From Cytobacillus oceanisediminis 2691 (GTDB lineage: Bacteria > Bacillota > Bacilli > Bacillales > Cytobacillaceae): a stretch of DNA of 64,000 nucleotides. The number at the start of each line of letters is the position of its first letter. Position 1 is the first letter of the stretch. Under the pieces are notes generated by a model that saw only the letters and a program-made list of their open reading frames with translations, did no database searches and had not been told where the DNA came from. The DNA lies in assembly GCF_007678455.1 (NCBI RefSeq), contig NZ_VEEP01000007.1:254541-318540 (forward strand), written 5' to 3'. Both the position numbers and the translations under genes were made by a program. Below are positions 43,451-52,138 of this stretch, in pieces.

Positions 43451-44194
43451 ATGGGTAAATTAGATGGGAAAGTAGCAATCATTACAGGGGCAGCACAAGG
43501 TATGGGTGCTATGCATGCTCGTAAATTTGTGGCAGAAGGCGCAAAAGTAGCGATTACGGATCTTAATTTTGAAGGTGCACAAAAACTGGCCGATGAATTA
43601 GGAGACCATGCAATTGCGCTTAAATTAGATGTATCCAGTGAAGAGAACTGGGTAGAAGTTGTAGCAAAAACCGAAGAGGCATTTGGACCAATCAACGTCC
43701 TGGTAAACAATGCAGGAATTGGTATCTTCAAAACATTAGAAGAACTAACTGTAAAAGACTTCGAATTAACATTTAAAGTAGACGAGCTGGGTGTATTCTT
43801 AGGGATGCAAAAAGTACTTCCTTCAATGAAAAAAGCTGGCGTTGGTTCTATTGTTAACATTTCATCCGTAGATGGTTTGGTAAGTGCTCCAACCGCTATT
43901 GCTTATAGTGCTTCAAAGCATGCTGTAACCGGTATGACTAAAGGTGCTGCAACCGAACTAGGGCAATATAACATCCGTGTGAATTCTGTCCATCCAGGAA
44001 TTATCAAAACACCTATGGCTGACCAGCCAGATGTTGAAGAATATCTAAAACAACTTGAAAAAGATATTCCCCTAAGAAGAAGGGCAGAAGTTGAAGAAGT
44101 GTCTAATTTAGTTGTATACCTTGCTTCTGATGATTCTAGTTACTCCACTGGAGCACAATTCGTTGTTGATGGCGGAATGATTTCAGATTTGTAA
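43451..44194 (+). CDS. Short-chain dehydrogenase/reductase (SDR)
   Basis: A 247-residue classical SDR started at ATG 43451 after GAAAGGAG. NAD(P) motif is TGAAQGMG (residues 12-19), then DVSSEENW, NNAG at about 84-87, catalytic Ser in NISSVDG, Tyr-x3-Lys in YSASK, and the GAQFVVDGGM end. The acidic residue after the second strand (TDLN) suggests NAD preference. The closest functional neighbours by pattern are 3-alpha/20-beta-hydroxysteroid or acetoin-type dehydrogenases, but substrate is unknown. It has a terminator at 44293 and stands alone. Confidence 0.92.
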   Translation: MGKLDGKVAIITGAAQGMGAMHARKFVAEGAKVAITDLNFEGAQKLADELGDHAIALKLDVSSEENWVEVVAKTEEAFGPINVLVNNAGIGIFKTLEELTVKDFELTFKVDELGVFLGMQKVLPSMKKAGVGSIVNISSVDGLVSAPTAIAYSASKHAVTGMTKGAATELGQYNIRVNSVHPGIIKTPMADQPDVEEYLKQLEKDIPLRRRAEVEEVSNLVVYLASDDSSYSTGAQFVVDGGMISDL

Positions 44195-44292
44195 TTGTAC
44201 CAAACTTATTGGCATATAATCCAATCTAGTTCAATTAAATAAATTAAGTCTGTGCACGTGCACTATTTTAAGAGCATGTGGTAAAAAAAGGT

Positions 44293-44323
44293 CAGTTAAG
44301 TTAAAACTTAACTGGCTTTTTTT
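44293..44323 (+). terminator. Rho-independent terminator
   Basis: CAGTTAAGTT pairs exactly with AACTTAACTG across AA, followed by GGCTTTTTTT. Confidence 0.85.
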
Positions 44324-44365
44324 ATGAAGGGATATAATTCATATATGCTACACGTAGGTTTCCAG

Positions 44366-44495
44366 ATGAATAAAGAGAGCTTAGGTACTCAGTTAAGATC
44401 AGAACGACTTAAAAGGAATATGTCTCAAAATCAATATGACAACCAGGACTCTAGGCCATATAGAAAATGACAAAGAAAACACAGAGGACAACTAG
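44366..44495 (+). pseudogene. XRE-type HTH regulator relic, frameshifted
   Basis: ATG 44366 starts NKESLGTQLRSERLKRNMSQ, the usual first helices of an XRE regulator. The frame ends at TGA 44470. The rest of the HTH (TLGHIENDKENTEDN) continues in another frame until TAG at 44493-44495. Helix 2-3 residues between are missing, so it carries a small deletion and frameshift. Confidence 0.55.
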
Positions 44496-44624
44496 ATTTC
44501 TAAGAGATAAATCCTGAAAAAAGAAAATACCTCTCCCCTATTGTTAGTTATAAGTTTGACTTGTTTAAAGTAAATCGTTTTTATTCCGATATACACTGTA
44601 GCCACAAACAAGGAGATGGATACA

Positions 44625-44984
44625 TTGAGTTTAGAATCACTTACAGCAAAGATAAACAAAAACGTAGAAGAAATGGAACTTGCTATCGCAAGGGTTTATA
44701 TTGAAGAAAACATTGAAATCTTAAATGAACATAGAAATATGTTAAATAAAAATGCAAGGGAGTTATTGGACTTCCTCTTGCAAATGCAGGTTCATGATGG
44801 GCAGCCATTGACAAGAAAGGATATGGCTATCATAAATACAATTAATACATACGCCAATAAGTTCGACGTAAGAGGAATAAAAATGATTGTAAAGGACCAT
44901 CCCAACTTACTGATTAGAAAAGATACACCAGCATATCTAAACGCAGATGCAAAAATTATCCTAGAAGGCATGAAAGCAATCTAA
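44625..44984 (+). CDS. Hypothetical cytoplasmic protein
   Basis: A 119-residue helical protein. TTG 44625 is preferred since AAGGAG lies 9 nt upstream, while ATG 44616 directly abuts that site. It contains a highly charged helical first half (NKNVEEMELAIARVYIEENI) and a conserved-looking block NTYANKFDVRGIKMIVKDHP. No family is recognised. The terminator at 45008 follows. The context is AT-rich accessory DNA. Confidence 0.65.
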   Translation: MSLESLTAKINKNVEEMELAIARVYIEENIEILNEHRNMLNKNARELLDFLLQMQVHDGQPLTRKDMAIINTINTYANKFDVRGIKMIVKDHPNLLIRKDTPAYLNADAKIILEGMKAI

Positions 44985-45007
44985 AAAAATCAATATACCT
45001 TACAAAG

Positions 45008-45031
45008 CCCTTCGTCTGAGAAGGGTTTTTT
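45008..45031 (+). terminator. Rho-independent terminator
   Basis: CCCTTC pairs with GAAGGG around GTCTGA or similar, followed by TTTTTT. The remaining DNA to 45325 (about 290 bp) shows nothing recognisable. Confidence 0.8.
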
Positions 45032-45325
45032 CATTTCTGTCAGAACGGGCTAATGGTGTTTAAACAATTTTTAATGGGAATTCAAAACTGGCTTCATATT
45101 TTATGAGGGTTTTTCTGGTTAAGCCAATGGAGATTATTTACTTGTAATTAAGTATTTTAGAGGGGACACAAAGTTAATGAACTAGCAAAGCAAGATAGTT
45201 ATAACGATATTCGGCTTAGCAAGCCAGATTAATGGCGGAGGTTGTTCAACTAATTATTTCTAAGTATTTACATATATGAGATTTAAAGGTTAAATTAAAT
45301 GGAATTAGATTTTTAGGAGTTTAAT

Positions 45326-45889
45326 ATGACAACTATTCTTGGAATATTGATTGTGTTTGGTTTAATAATTTTAGCAGTTAGCATTTGGAAGAAAAGTAGG
45401 TTTTTATCAATTTGTCTAACAGTTCCAGTTTTTTTTGTTTTATTCATTATTGGATACGTAGTCTTTAACTCTTGGTATCATACAACTTCTGAATCCCTGG
45501 AGATTAGTGTGGAAAGAGAAAAGCAACGATATTCTCTTTCAGGTGTTTGGGTGAAACCCATGGATAACTACAGATTCGTCACCGATTATATTGTATTTTA
45601 CGTTCCGGATAATATAAAGTTGTCCAATGTGAAACGTAACAGATACAAAGACTATAACGAGATGGATTATAAGGGATTAGAGGCAGCAGTTCACAAAAGC
45701 TTAAAAGAAATAGATGCACCTAAATTGCAACCTCAACTTTTTGATATTGAGACAACTAAGGAGTTTCGCATTTCTTTTGCTTTCCCAGAAAACATAAACC
45801 CCAGCGATATTAAAGTCTATTATGTCCATATTAGAGAAGAACCAATGGATTCGTTGGAGTTTTGGTTTAAGGAAATTGATTTAAAATAG
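45326..45889 (+). CDS. Hypothetical membrane protein
   Basis: A 187-residue protein with two N-terminal membrane segments (residues about 4-21 and 28-49) and a hydrophilic C-terminal domain of about 135 residues on the outside (SLEISVEREKQRYSLSGVWV, ending EFWFKEIDLK). ATG 45326 follows TTTAGGAG. No family is recognised. Confidence 0.7.
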   Translation: MTTILGILIVFGLIILAVSIWKKSRFLSICLTVPVFFVLFIIGYVVFNSWYHTTSESLEISVEREKQRYSLSGVWVKPMDNYRFVTDYIVFYVPDNIKLSNVKRNRYKDYNEMDYKGLEAAVHKSLKEIDAPKLQPQLFDIETTKEFRISFAFPENINPSDIKVYYVHIREEPMDSLEFWFKEIDLK

Positions 45890-46003
45890 GGTGACTTTCT
45901 ATTCAACACCGATTCTGGAAGTGCTGCCATTATGGGATCTCATATTTTTAGCTATTAAGAGGCTCTTAGTACTAGGAAGATATATTAATTAAAGAGGGAT
46001 ATA

Positions 46004-46573
46004 ATGAAAACTTATATATATTTGCTGAGGCACGGTGATTCCCCAAAAGTTGGAGATGAAAGAACAAGAGAACTAACTGAAAAAGGAGTCTCAGACTCTA
46101 AACGAATTGCTCAACTTTTAAAAAGTGAGTGCATTGATGCTGTTATCTCGAGTCCTTACAAACGTTCCATCCAAACTGTTCAACAGTTAGCAATAGAATT
46201 AGGACAGGAAATTTTAGTAATTGAAGAACTTAAAGAAAGAGTCTTTTCTGCTGAAAATTCTCGAATACCTAACAAGGCATTATACCCTTTATTAGAAAGG
46301 TCATTTGCTGATTCAAAATATGCTTTAAAGGGAGGAGAATCTAATGCTGATTGTCAGAAACGAGCAATAAAGGCTTTAAAAGAAATATTGAATACCTATA
46401 GAGGACAAAAAGTACTTTTAGGTACTCACGGGGCTATTATGACATTAATGTTAAGGTATTATGACAATAAGTACGATTTGAACTTCTTATTAAATACATC
46501 AAAACCAGATATATACAAGATGGAATTCATCGGACAGGAATTAGTAGATATTCAAAGGTTATGGACTAGTTAA
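46004..46573 (+). CDS. Histidine phosphatase family protein
   Basis: A 189-residue phosphoglycerate-mutase-like phosphatase. The phospho-accepting His is in LRHGDSPK (RHG, residues 9-11), SSPYKRSIQT provides the second Arg, EELKERVF the acid/base Glu and GTHGAI the second catalytic His. Such proteins dephosphorylate small metabolites or sugar phosphates, and the specific substrate is unknown. The start is ATG behind AGAGGGA. Confidence 0.88.
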   Translation: MKTYIYLLRHGDSPKVGDERTRELTEKGVSDSKRIAQLLKSECIDAVISSPYKRSIQTVQQLAIELGQEILVIEELKERVFSAENSRIPNKALYPLLERSFADSKYALKGGESNADCQKRAIKALKEILNTYRGQKVLLGTHGAIMTLMLRYYDNKYDLNFLLNTSKPDIYKMEFIGQELVDIQRLWTS

Positions 46574-46768
46574 AAGTTGTTAACTAACAATAGGACGATA
46601 ATATTTTGTCAGTGTTGTGTTAAATAAAGAGTTGCTGCAGCATCTCTTTTTCTTGCTCCACTAACGATTGCAGAAGAGTTAAATACGAACTTATAAATAG
46701 CTGCAACGATAAAGAATGCTTTTACTCTAATAAATTAACATTTTCGAAGTCAAAATTTCGAGGAAATA

Positions 46769-47140
46769 ATGAAACAAACCATTAAAGTCGTCGCATTTAC
46801 TTTTGGAACACTTTTAGGAATTGTAGGCGGAACCATTTACGTGCTATTTTTAATATTTTCACCTGATGAATTCAACCAAGAGAAATGGTTTAATAAGCCT
46901 TCGGAAAGAGTCGATATGATAGATAGTATGTTCTCGGAAGTGGAGTTAAAAGGAAAGACTAAAACTGAAATTATTAAACTTCTGGGCGAGGAAGAAGAAA
47001 AGGCTTATTTTAAGGAACCAAACAATCTGGTTTATTATCTAGGTGACGAGCGTGGTCTTGTGAGTATAGATAGTGAATGGCTGCTCCTTTGGTTTGATGA
47101 TAAAGACATAGTAACAGATTATGAAATTAAAACAGATTAA
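46769..47140 (+). CDS. Small membrane-anchored protein, BamE/SmpA-like fold suspected
   Basis: A 123-residue protein with one N-terminal TM (residues about 7-32). The soluble part has MIDSMFSEVELKGKTKTEII, LLGEEEEKAYF, NLVYYLGDERGLVSIDSEWL and DKDIVTDYEI. The L.GKTK.EII.LLGEP pattern followed by a Y-L-G beta hairpin resembles the BamE/SmpA-like two-helix, three-strand fold common in Bacillus lipoproteins and unknown proteins. Function unknown. Confidence 0.7.
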   Translation: MKQTIKVVAFTFGTLLGIVGGTIYVLFLIFSPDEFNQEKWFNKPSERVDMIDSMFSEVELKGKTKTEIIKLLGEEEEKAYFKEPNNLVYYLGDERGLVSIDSEWLLLWFDDKDIVTDYEIKTD

Positions 47141-47251
47141 TAAGTAATAGTGGTATTAGGCTAATCATGTTTGAATTGTTTAAACATACGGGTGCAAACT
47201 TATAACAAGAAAACAACAAAAAAGCAGTAACAAAAATGAGGAGGTATTGCA

Positions 47252-47701
47252 GTGAGCCAACACCAAATCATCATTACTCAGTATAATCCAAAGTACGCTG
47301 AACAAACAGTTAAAATGTGGCGCGATAGTAAGGAGCAGGCAATTGGTCAGAAAGAAATTCATAGCTTTGAAAATCACGTTTATTTTTTAAATACTATATT
47401 ACCTAAACAGTTTCAAATAAATTTAGCGTTAATTGACGATAAAGTAGTAGGAATGATTGCTTTTAATGAAACGGAAATAAGCCAACTTTATATTCATACA
47501 GATTATCAAGGAATGGGTATAGGTCAATCATTACTAGATAAAGTAAAAGTAATATCAAGTGGGAGATTAACATTATATACATTTGAAGTAAATGAAAATG
47601 CACAACGATTTTATGAAAAGAATGGATTTAAAATCATTGGTAGAGGACACGAAAATGAAGAAAATTTACCTGATATTCAATATGAATGGATTTCAAAATA
47701 A
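47252..47701 (+). CDS. GNAT family N-acetyltransferase
   Basis: A 149-residue acetyltransferase starting at GTG 47252 with GAGGAGG upstream. The acetyl-CoA pyrophosphate loop is YQGMGIGQSLLD (Q/R-x2-G-x-G/A), preceded by the beta-4 strand ISQLYIHTD and followed by LYTFEVNENAQRFYEKNGF, the standard end of a GNAT. Substrate unknown. Confidence 0.9.
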   Translation: MSQHQIIITQYNPKYAEQTVKMWRDSKEQAIGQKEIHSFENHVYFLNTILPKQFQINLALIDDKVVGMIAFNETEISQLYIHTDYQGMGIGQSLLDKVKVISSGRLTLYTFEVNENAQRFYEKNGFKIIGRGHENEENLPDIQYEWISK

Positions 47702-48077
47702 ACAAAAGTTAACGGAGGCTAAAGGTATCAGGCATAAAAAGCTATAGTAAAAGCAATGACTTGGTAAATGTCGGTTCTTTTTTGTGTTGGTCGAAACAAT
47801 AGCCAGGGATTGTAAATAAATACTGAAACATAAGGGTGCAATAGCAGAATAAAGCTGTCACGTCTTCCACTATTGGAAGTTTAGCAGATCAAGGAAAAGA
47901 TTCAATGTAATAAAAATCCAATTTGATTTAGCATATGAACCATGCAATTCCAAAGTTACAGGTGCTTTCCCTATCGGCTTACTACTGAAGTTATAATTAC
48001 CAGTTTCTTTTAAAAAGTCCTATTAATCTACAATAAAACATAAAATATAATAAAAATTATTAGGAAGTGATGTACAT
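47702..48077. other. Intergenic stretch with no recognised gene
   Basis: 376 bp of AT-rich sequence. I see no intact ORF with a ribosome site, no tRNA and no clear terminator, only AGGTATCAGG-like fragments of the local repeat style. Confidence 0.4.
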
Positions 48078-48734
48078 ATGAAAAAATTTGTATTACCTCT
48101 TCTAATCTTATTGATGAGTGGCCTTTATATCTTTTTTATCCCCGAAGATCCTGCATCTCTTAAAATCACTTTTAAGCTCATTCCCATGGTATTAATACTT
48201 ATTTATGCATACCTACATTGCAATACTAATCCTAAACCTGCTCAATGGATTATAATAACTGGATTGTTTATATGTATGTTGGGAGATGGCTTAATTGCAG
48301 GTTCTTTTATCTTTGGATTAGCAGCATTTTTAACAGGGCATCTATTTTACTTATTCGGATTCATTAGAACATGGAAGTTTTCTAAAACACGTTTCGCAAT
48401 GATCATTCTTATATTTGTTTACTCTTTCTTAATTAGTAACGAACTTGTAAAAGCTTTGATGGACAATGGAAACAGTAATCTCATTATTCCTGTTATTGCA
48501 TATGTTTTTGTGATTTCACTTATGGCATGGTCAGCCATTATGACAGGTAATAAATGGGCAATTGCAGGAAGTTTTTTATTTGTCCTATCCGATTCTATAT
48601 TATCTTGGAATCTGTTTGTATCTGATGTTCCACAATCAAGTTTACTCATCATGTCTACATATTACACAGCTCAGTTTTTAATTGCCCATAGCCTCGGTAG
48701 CTTATTAACCAAATCTAGAAAAGAAGGATTGTAA
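48078..48734 (+). CDS. Lysoplasmalogenase (YhhN/TMEM86 family)
   Basis: A 218-residue protein with about eight membrane helices. The family features are a short first helix ending KLIPMVLILIYAYLH, the acidic FICMLGDGLIAG (conserved LGD) and the ALFLVLSDSILSWN-like FVLSDSILSWN (conserved SD). It probably cleaves lysoplasmalogen vinyl ether bonds or related lipids in the membrane. ATG follows GGAAGTG. Confidence 0.85.
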   Translation: MKKFVLPLLILLMSGLYIFFIPEDPASLKITFKLIPMVLILIYAYLHCNTNPKPAQWIIITGLFICMLGDGLIAGSFIFGLAAFLTGHLFYLFGFIRTWKFSKTRFAMIILIFVYSFLISNELVKALMDNGNSNLIIPVIAYVFVISLMAWSAIMTGNKWAIAGSFLFVLSDSILSWNLFVSDVPQSSLLIMSTYYTAQFLIAHSLGSLLTKSRKEGL

Positions 48735-48820
48735 AGTATTCTTTCAAAAAGTTTAATAATAGGAGCTGTAAGGTTTAGAACTTTTGTGAAAGGTTGGAGT
48801 TTGTAAGTGCACCTTTAGTA

Positions 48821-48840
48821 TTTATTGAACTCTAACGGGT
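48821..48840. repeat. Short recurring motif, copy 1
   Basis: TTTATTGAACTCTAACGGGT, a variant of CTTATTNNANNAACGGG, seen also at 49489, 51915, 51975 and 52956. It is AT-flanked and outside genes. Confidence 0.5.
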
Positions 48841-48948
48841 CAGGTTTGTTGAAGAAGGTATTTGTAATCGGAAATTGAATAATTAGTTACATATACAAAA
48901 AGGTAAAACTATTAGATTAGAGTTAATCAATAAAAAGGAGAAATTAAA

Positions 48949-49449
48949 TTGAGCGAATTTAAACTAATTAAGACTTACAAAAACGAGCTACAAGATTACT
49001 CCTTGGAACAGCTAAGATATAAATCTGATGAAGAGGTTTGGTCGATTGGGCAAATGTATGACCATTTAATCCTTGTTGCTCATGAGTATCTAGACAATAT
49101 AGAAAAATGTTCCACTTTAAGTGATGAACAGCCCCTTGGGAAAACGGAGTTTGGTCAGCATTTATATAAGATTGGAGGGTTTCCACCAATAAAAATTAAA
49201 TTACCGGATGAACTAAATACTCCACCTAATAATTCAGATGGCAAGGACGATCTTATCCGCAGAATGGATGAAGTGATTCTAAGGTTAAGTCAATGGAATT
49301 CGAAAGTGGATAAGATAAACCCAAATTATAAAGTCGAGCATGGAGGGTTAGGATGGCTGAATGCAAGGGAATGGTATGATTTGGTTGGTATGCATTTTCG
49401 TCATCACTTGCGTCAAAAAGATGAGTTAGAACAAAGGCTTGATATGTGA
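48949..49449 (+). CDS. DinB/YfiT-like putative metal-dependent protein
   Basis: A 166-residue four-helix bundle protein. WSIGQMYDHLILVAHEYLDN carries the first conserved His and MHFRHHLRQKDEL the terminal HxxHH-type pair, the usual metal site of the DinB superfamily. TTG 48949 is used since AAAAGGAG precedes it. Members often act as thiol or bacillithiol transferases, with the substrate here unknown. Confidence 0.85.
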   Translation: MSEFKLIKTYKNELQDYSLEQLRYKSDEEVWSIGQMYDHLILVAHEYLDNIEKCSTLSDEQPLGKTEFGQHLYKIGGFPPIKIKLPDELNTPPNNSDGKDDLIRRMDEVILRLSQWNSKVDKINPNYKVEHGGLGWLNAREWYDLVGMHFRHHLRQKDELEQRLDM

Positions 49450-49488
49450 CGGGTGAGTTGAGGATAGTTGTTTTGGCGAACCTGTTTT

Positions 49489-49508
49489 CTTATTCAAGTA
49501 ACAGGTGC
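49489..49508. repeat. Short recurring motif, copy 2
   Basis: CTTATTCAAGTAACAGGTGC at 49489-49508, a one-off variant of the motif at 48821. Confidence 0.45.
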
Positions 49509-49631
49509 GATGATCAAGAGGGTTATCCACTTTTTTCTGGAATCCCGTATTGAGCTATAGAGGAAGTTTAGTAAAAGAGTACCTTTCATTTTCCGAGTAT
49601 TTAATGTAAAGTAAAAATGAACTGGAAAATT

Positions 49632-49712
49632 GTAGCTAGGGTACCGCTATTTAGATAGGTCAGTGACCAAGGGCTACATCTTTTACAATATGTAAAAGGC
49701 ACCTATTGACAT
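49632..49712 (+). promoter_or_regulatory. Riboswitch-like leader, ykkC class 2 resemblance, before a Nudix gene
   Basis: A 6-bp stem (TGTAGC 49631-49636 with GCTACA 49673-49678) encloses CTAGGGTACCG, a hairpin CTAT/ATAG and GGTCAGTGACCAAGGG. This resembles the CTAGGGTTCCG...GGTCCNAGAG core of ykkC-type RNAs. A 7-bp hairpin TTTTACA/TGTAAAA follows at 49681-49697, then GGCACC. ACCTAT at 49701-49706 could pair with ATAGGT at 49655-49660. The strong terminator at 49713 lies between this element and the Nudix start, the usual layout of transcriptional riboswitches. Confidence 0.45.
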
Positions 49713-49780
49713 AAAAGGTCCGAGGGGAAAGGTTCAGCGTATTTGTTATGCGTTGAAATCTTTCTCTTCGGACCTTTTTT
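49713..49780 (+). terminator. Long attenuator-like terminator upstream of the Nudix gene
   Basis: AAAAGGTCCGA at 49713-49723 pairs with TCGGACCTTTT at 49768-49778 and the helix continues inward for about 25 bp with few mismatches. TTTTTT follows immediately. It lies 25 bp before the Nudix start codon. Confidence 0.85.
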
Positions 49781-49804
49781 ATTACTTTAAGGGAGATTTA
49801 TTGT

Positions 49805-50245
49805 ATGAAAAGAATTGATGACTTAAAAGCCGGGGTTGCAGTTATTATTATGAATGAGGAAAAACAAGTTTTGTTACAGAAAAGGTCAGATGTAGGACTT
49901 TGGGGTATTCCTTCAGGACATATAGAAATAGGAGAAACAGTTTCTGAGGCAGCAATCAGAGAAGTAAAAGAGGAAACTAATTTGGATATAAGGATTAAAA
50001 AGCTTATTGGAGTGTACTCTGACCCTAATTCACAGGTGTTTGCCTATCCAAATGGTAAGATAGTACATTTTATAACAACTTGTTTTCTTGCTGAAATTAC
50101 TGGTGGTGAACTACGATGTAATTCTTCCGAGTCGCTAGAAATTAAGTTTTTTAAACAACAAAACCTACCGCAAGACTTATTGAAAATGCATCCTCGATGG
50201 TTAAAAGATGCGCTGGCTAATAAAGAATTGGCGTTTATTCGTTAG
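49805..50245 (+). CDS. Nudix hydrolase
   Basis: A 146-residue Nudix protein. The Nudix box GHIEIGETVSEAAIREVKEE carries the G-x5-E-x7-REV-x-EE pattern (residues about 39-58), followed by TNLDI. It hydrolyses a nucleoside diphosphate linked compound. ATG 49805 follows AAGGGAG. The upstream leader and attenuator suggest ligand-controlled expression. Substrate cannot be read from the sequence. Confidence 0.9.
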   Translation: MKRIDDLKAGVAVIIMNEEKQVLLQKRSDVGLWGIPSGHIEIGETVSEAAIREVKEETNLDIRIKKLIGVYSDPNSQVFAYPNGKIVHFITTCFLAEITGGELRCNSSESLEIKFFKQQNLPQDLLKMHPRWLKDALANKELAFIR

Positions 50246-50505
50246 TGATATTATTGTTGAGTTAGCGGTTAGCTATAGCAGAACAGGGCTGTCGCTTGTT
50301 CAACTAGGGGGCGGCATTTCTGTAATAAAGAAAAGTTTGTGAAGAAATGAACTTAAACTATAGGCTGCGATAGTTGAAGATCAACAGGTGCTTCGTCGGT
50401 TTTTTTCTTATTCAACTTAAAAGAAAAATCTATAAATGTGTTATAAAGCTACATGCATTGATTGCAAAGGAAGATGTAGTAAAACTGATGATTTATAAAA
50501 AATAA
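50246..50505. other. Intergenic stretch with no recognised gene
   Basis: AT-rich spacer. Fragments of the local intergenic motif are seen (TTGTTGAGTTAGCGG, GAAGATCAACAGGTGC). No ORF or RNA is supported. Confidence 0.4.
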
Positions 50506-50540
50506 GATTAAGGTAACTCCGAAAGGGAATTACCTTAATC
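50506..50540. terminator. Bidirectional terminator
   Basis: GATTAAGGTAACTCC pairs with GGGAATTACCTTAATC around GAAA. It ends the minus-strand nitroreductase. Confidence 0.75.
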
Positions 50541-50564
50541 TTTAGCTATCTTTTATATTAGTAT

Positions 50565-51233
50565 TTATACAAATTCTATAATTTCATCTAAATTTCTTCT
50601 GGTTTTAGGACGTTTTGGATCTTCCTTTCTATAGCCAAAAGCTACCATTACCGATGGCTTCCAGTTTTCTCCTTTTAATAAATTTTCTTCTTTTAGGATA
50701 TTTTCCACTTCATCATAATTAAAGCCTTCCATTGGACAGGAATCTATTCCAATAAGAGCAGCAGATGTCATCATGTTAGCCATAGCAATATAACTTTGTT
50801 TTGAAGACCAATCGTATAATGCTCGTTCGTTATTTATCGTTTCACGGGCTTCTTGCGTATCTTTTAGAGCATTAGATACAAACTCCATAACTTCATCTGG
50901 CATCTTTTGAACGTTTTTCATATGGTCAAAAATATATTCAGAGTCATATCTAACATCAGTGCGACTTAGTATGATTATAAAATGACTTGCGGTATCAAGT
51001 TGACTTACTGCACCCATAGAAACTTCTTTTAGTCGTTCCCTTAATTCAGGATTTTGCACAATTAAAAATTTCCAAGGTTCAAAACCTAATGAGCTTGGAG
51101 ATAATCTTCCCGCTTCAAGTATAAAGTTAAAATTCTCTTTTGAAATTTTCTTGCTGGTATCGAAATTTTTAGTTGCATGTCTAAACTGTAAAGCATTAAT
51201 TACTTGTTCTTTTACTTGAAAATCTGTATTCAT
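50565..51233 (-). CDS. Nitroreductase family FMN oxidoreductase
   Basis: A 222-residue flavoprotein started at ATG 51233, since GGAG lies 9 nt upstream; the farther ATG overlaps it. FMN motifs are FRHATKNFD (FRxSxRxF family), SPSSLGFEPWKF at residues about 45-56, and IGIDSCPMEGF. The protein resembles NfsB/YdgI-type NAD(P)H nitroreductases acting on nitroaromatics and quinones. It lies 40 bp downstream of an Rrf2-type regulator on the same strand, and they probably form one operon. Confidence 0.9.
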   Translation of the reverse strand: MNTDFQVKEQVINALQFRHATKNFDTSKKISKENFNFILEAGRLSPSSLGFEPWKFLIVQNPELRERLKEVSMGAVSQLDTASHFIIILSRTDVRYDSEYIFDHMKNVQKMPDEVMEFVSNALKDTQEARETINNERALYDWSSKQSYIAMANMMTSAALIGIDSCPMEGFNYDEVENILKEENLLKGENWKPSVMVAFGYRKEDPKRPKTRRNLDEIIEFV

Positions 51234-51273
51234 GATTATTTTCTCCATTCTATGGTTAATTCTGGTTGTTGGT

Positions 51274-51735
51274 TTATTGAACTGAATTTTGATTTACCCA
51301 ATCTTGCAGTTCTTTTTCTTTATGCAACTCTGTAAATAGAGAGGAAATAGTCTCGCTTTTTAAGACTGTTATCCAAGAAGTTTCCGCTCTTTCCATTAAG
51401 TCACTTAGCACACATGCTTCTTTGTCCTTTTTATGAACCATCTCTCCTAAAACATTATTGGAGTAGTACAATGCTTGCTGTCCCTCGATTGCTAGAAAAA
51501 TATCATATATCCTTATTTCACTAGGGGTCTTTTTTAGTTTAAATCCCCCTTTTTTACCAGGAACTGAAGTAATCAGATCAGAATCTGCAAGCTTCCTTAA
51601 TATTTTTTGAAAATAAGTCGGTGAAGCTCCTATTTGGTTACTTATTGCTTCGCCTGGTAGTACGGACTTAGCAGGTAACATACTAAGTAAACAAATGGCA
51701 TATACACTTTGTTCGAATCCATTTTTAATTTGCAT
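51274..51735 (-). CDS. Rrf2-family transcriptional regulator, without a [Fe-S] cysteine cluster
   Basis: A 153-residue winged-helix protein from ATG 51735 with AAGGGGTG at proper spacing. HTH block is PGEAISNQIGASPTYFQKIL and RKLADSDLITSVPGKKGGF. The usual IscR/NsrR three-Cys cluster in the KEACVLSDLM region is reduced to one Cys (plus one near the N-terminus, AICLLS). So it probably senses by thiol oxidation (as in HypR or YwnA-like proteins) rather than by an Fe-S cluster. The nitroreductase gene follows it, making it the likely regulator. Confidence 0.85.
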   Translation of the reverse strand: MQIKNGFEQSVYAICLLSMLPAKSVLPGEAISNQIGASPTYFQKILRKLADSDLITSVPGKKGGFKLKKTPSEIRIYDIFLAIEGQQALYYSNNVLGEMVHKKDKEACVLSDLMERAETSWITVLKSETISSLFTELHKEKELQDWVNQNSVQ

Positions 51736-51767
51736 AATAATCACCCCTTTTCTATAAAGAATTAAAT

Positions 51768-51793
51768 AAGATTAACTGGATAATAGTTATCTT
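51768..51793. promoter_or_regulatory. Inverted repeat upstream of the Rrf2 gene
   Basis: AAGATTAACT...TAGTTATCTT overlaps the likely promoter of the Rrf2-nitroreductase operon and is a candidate operator. Confidence 0.5.
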
Positions 51794-51914
51794 GTTTATC
51801 TGATTTTATAAAACGAAAATTAAAAAGTAAAGAAAAAAACACGGAAATAAAAAAAAGAATTGGCTTTTTTACAAATGATATCGTTATTGAACCTGTCTTT
51901 TATGACTCGAAATT

Positions 51915-51994
51915 CTTATTAAATGAACGGGAGTGTTGATCCAGGAAGGATTAACCACCCTTTTTGTTGAAATCCTTATTAAGCAAACGGGGGA
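51915..51994. repeat. Two copies of the CTTATTNNANNAACGGG motif
   Basis: CTTATTAAATGAACGGGAGT at 51915-51934 and CTTATTAAGCAAACGGGGGA at 51975-51994, 60 bp apart. No gene is seen in 51794-52138. Confidence 0.6.
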
Positions 51995-52138
51995 GCATTA
52001 CAGAATATAGTGAAGGATTTTTTGAGGATGAGTAGAATATTTCATTTAGGATTAGCAATCCATAAGAAATGGCCTAACCTGAAATGTCCTATAATATAGT
52101 TTAGGTAGATATCCCTCATAAACAAAGGAGAACTGAAA

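Noticed and set aside
49632-49780. T-box leader, because AGGGTACCGC resembles AGGGTGGNACCGCG
   Set aside because: The T-box core lacks three or four internal bases here, no stem I/specifier loop is seen, and the downstream gene is a Nudix hydrolase rather than an aminoacyl-tRNA synthetase or amino acid gene.
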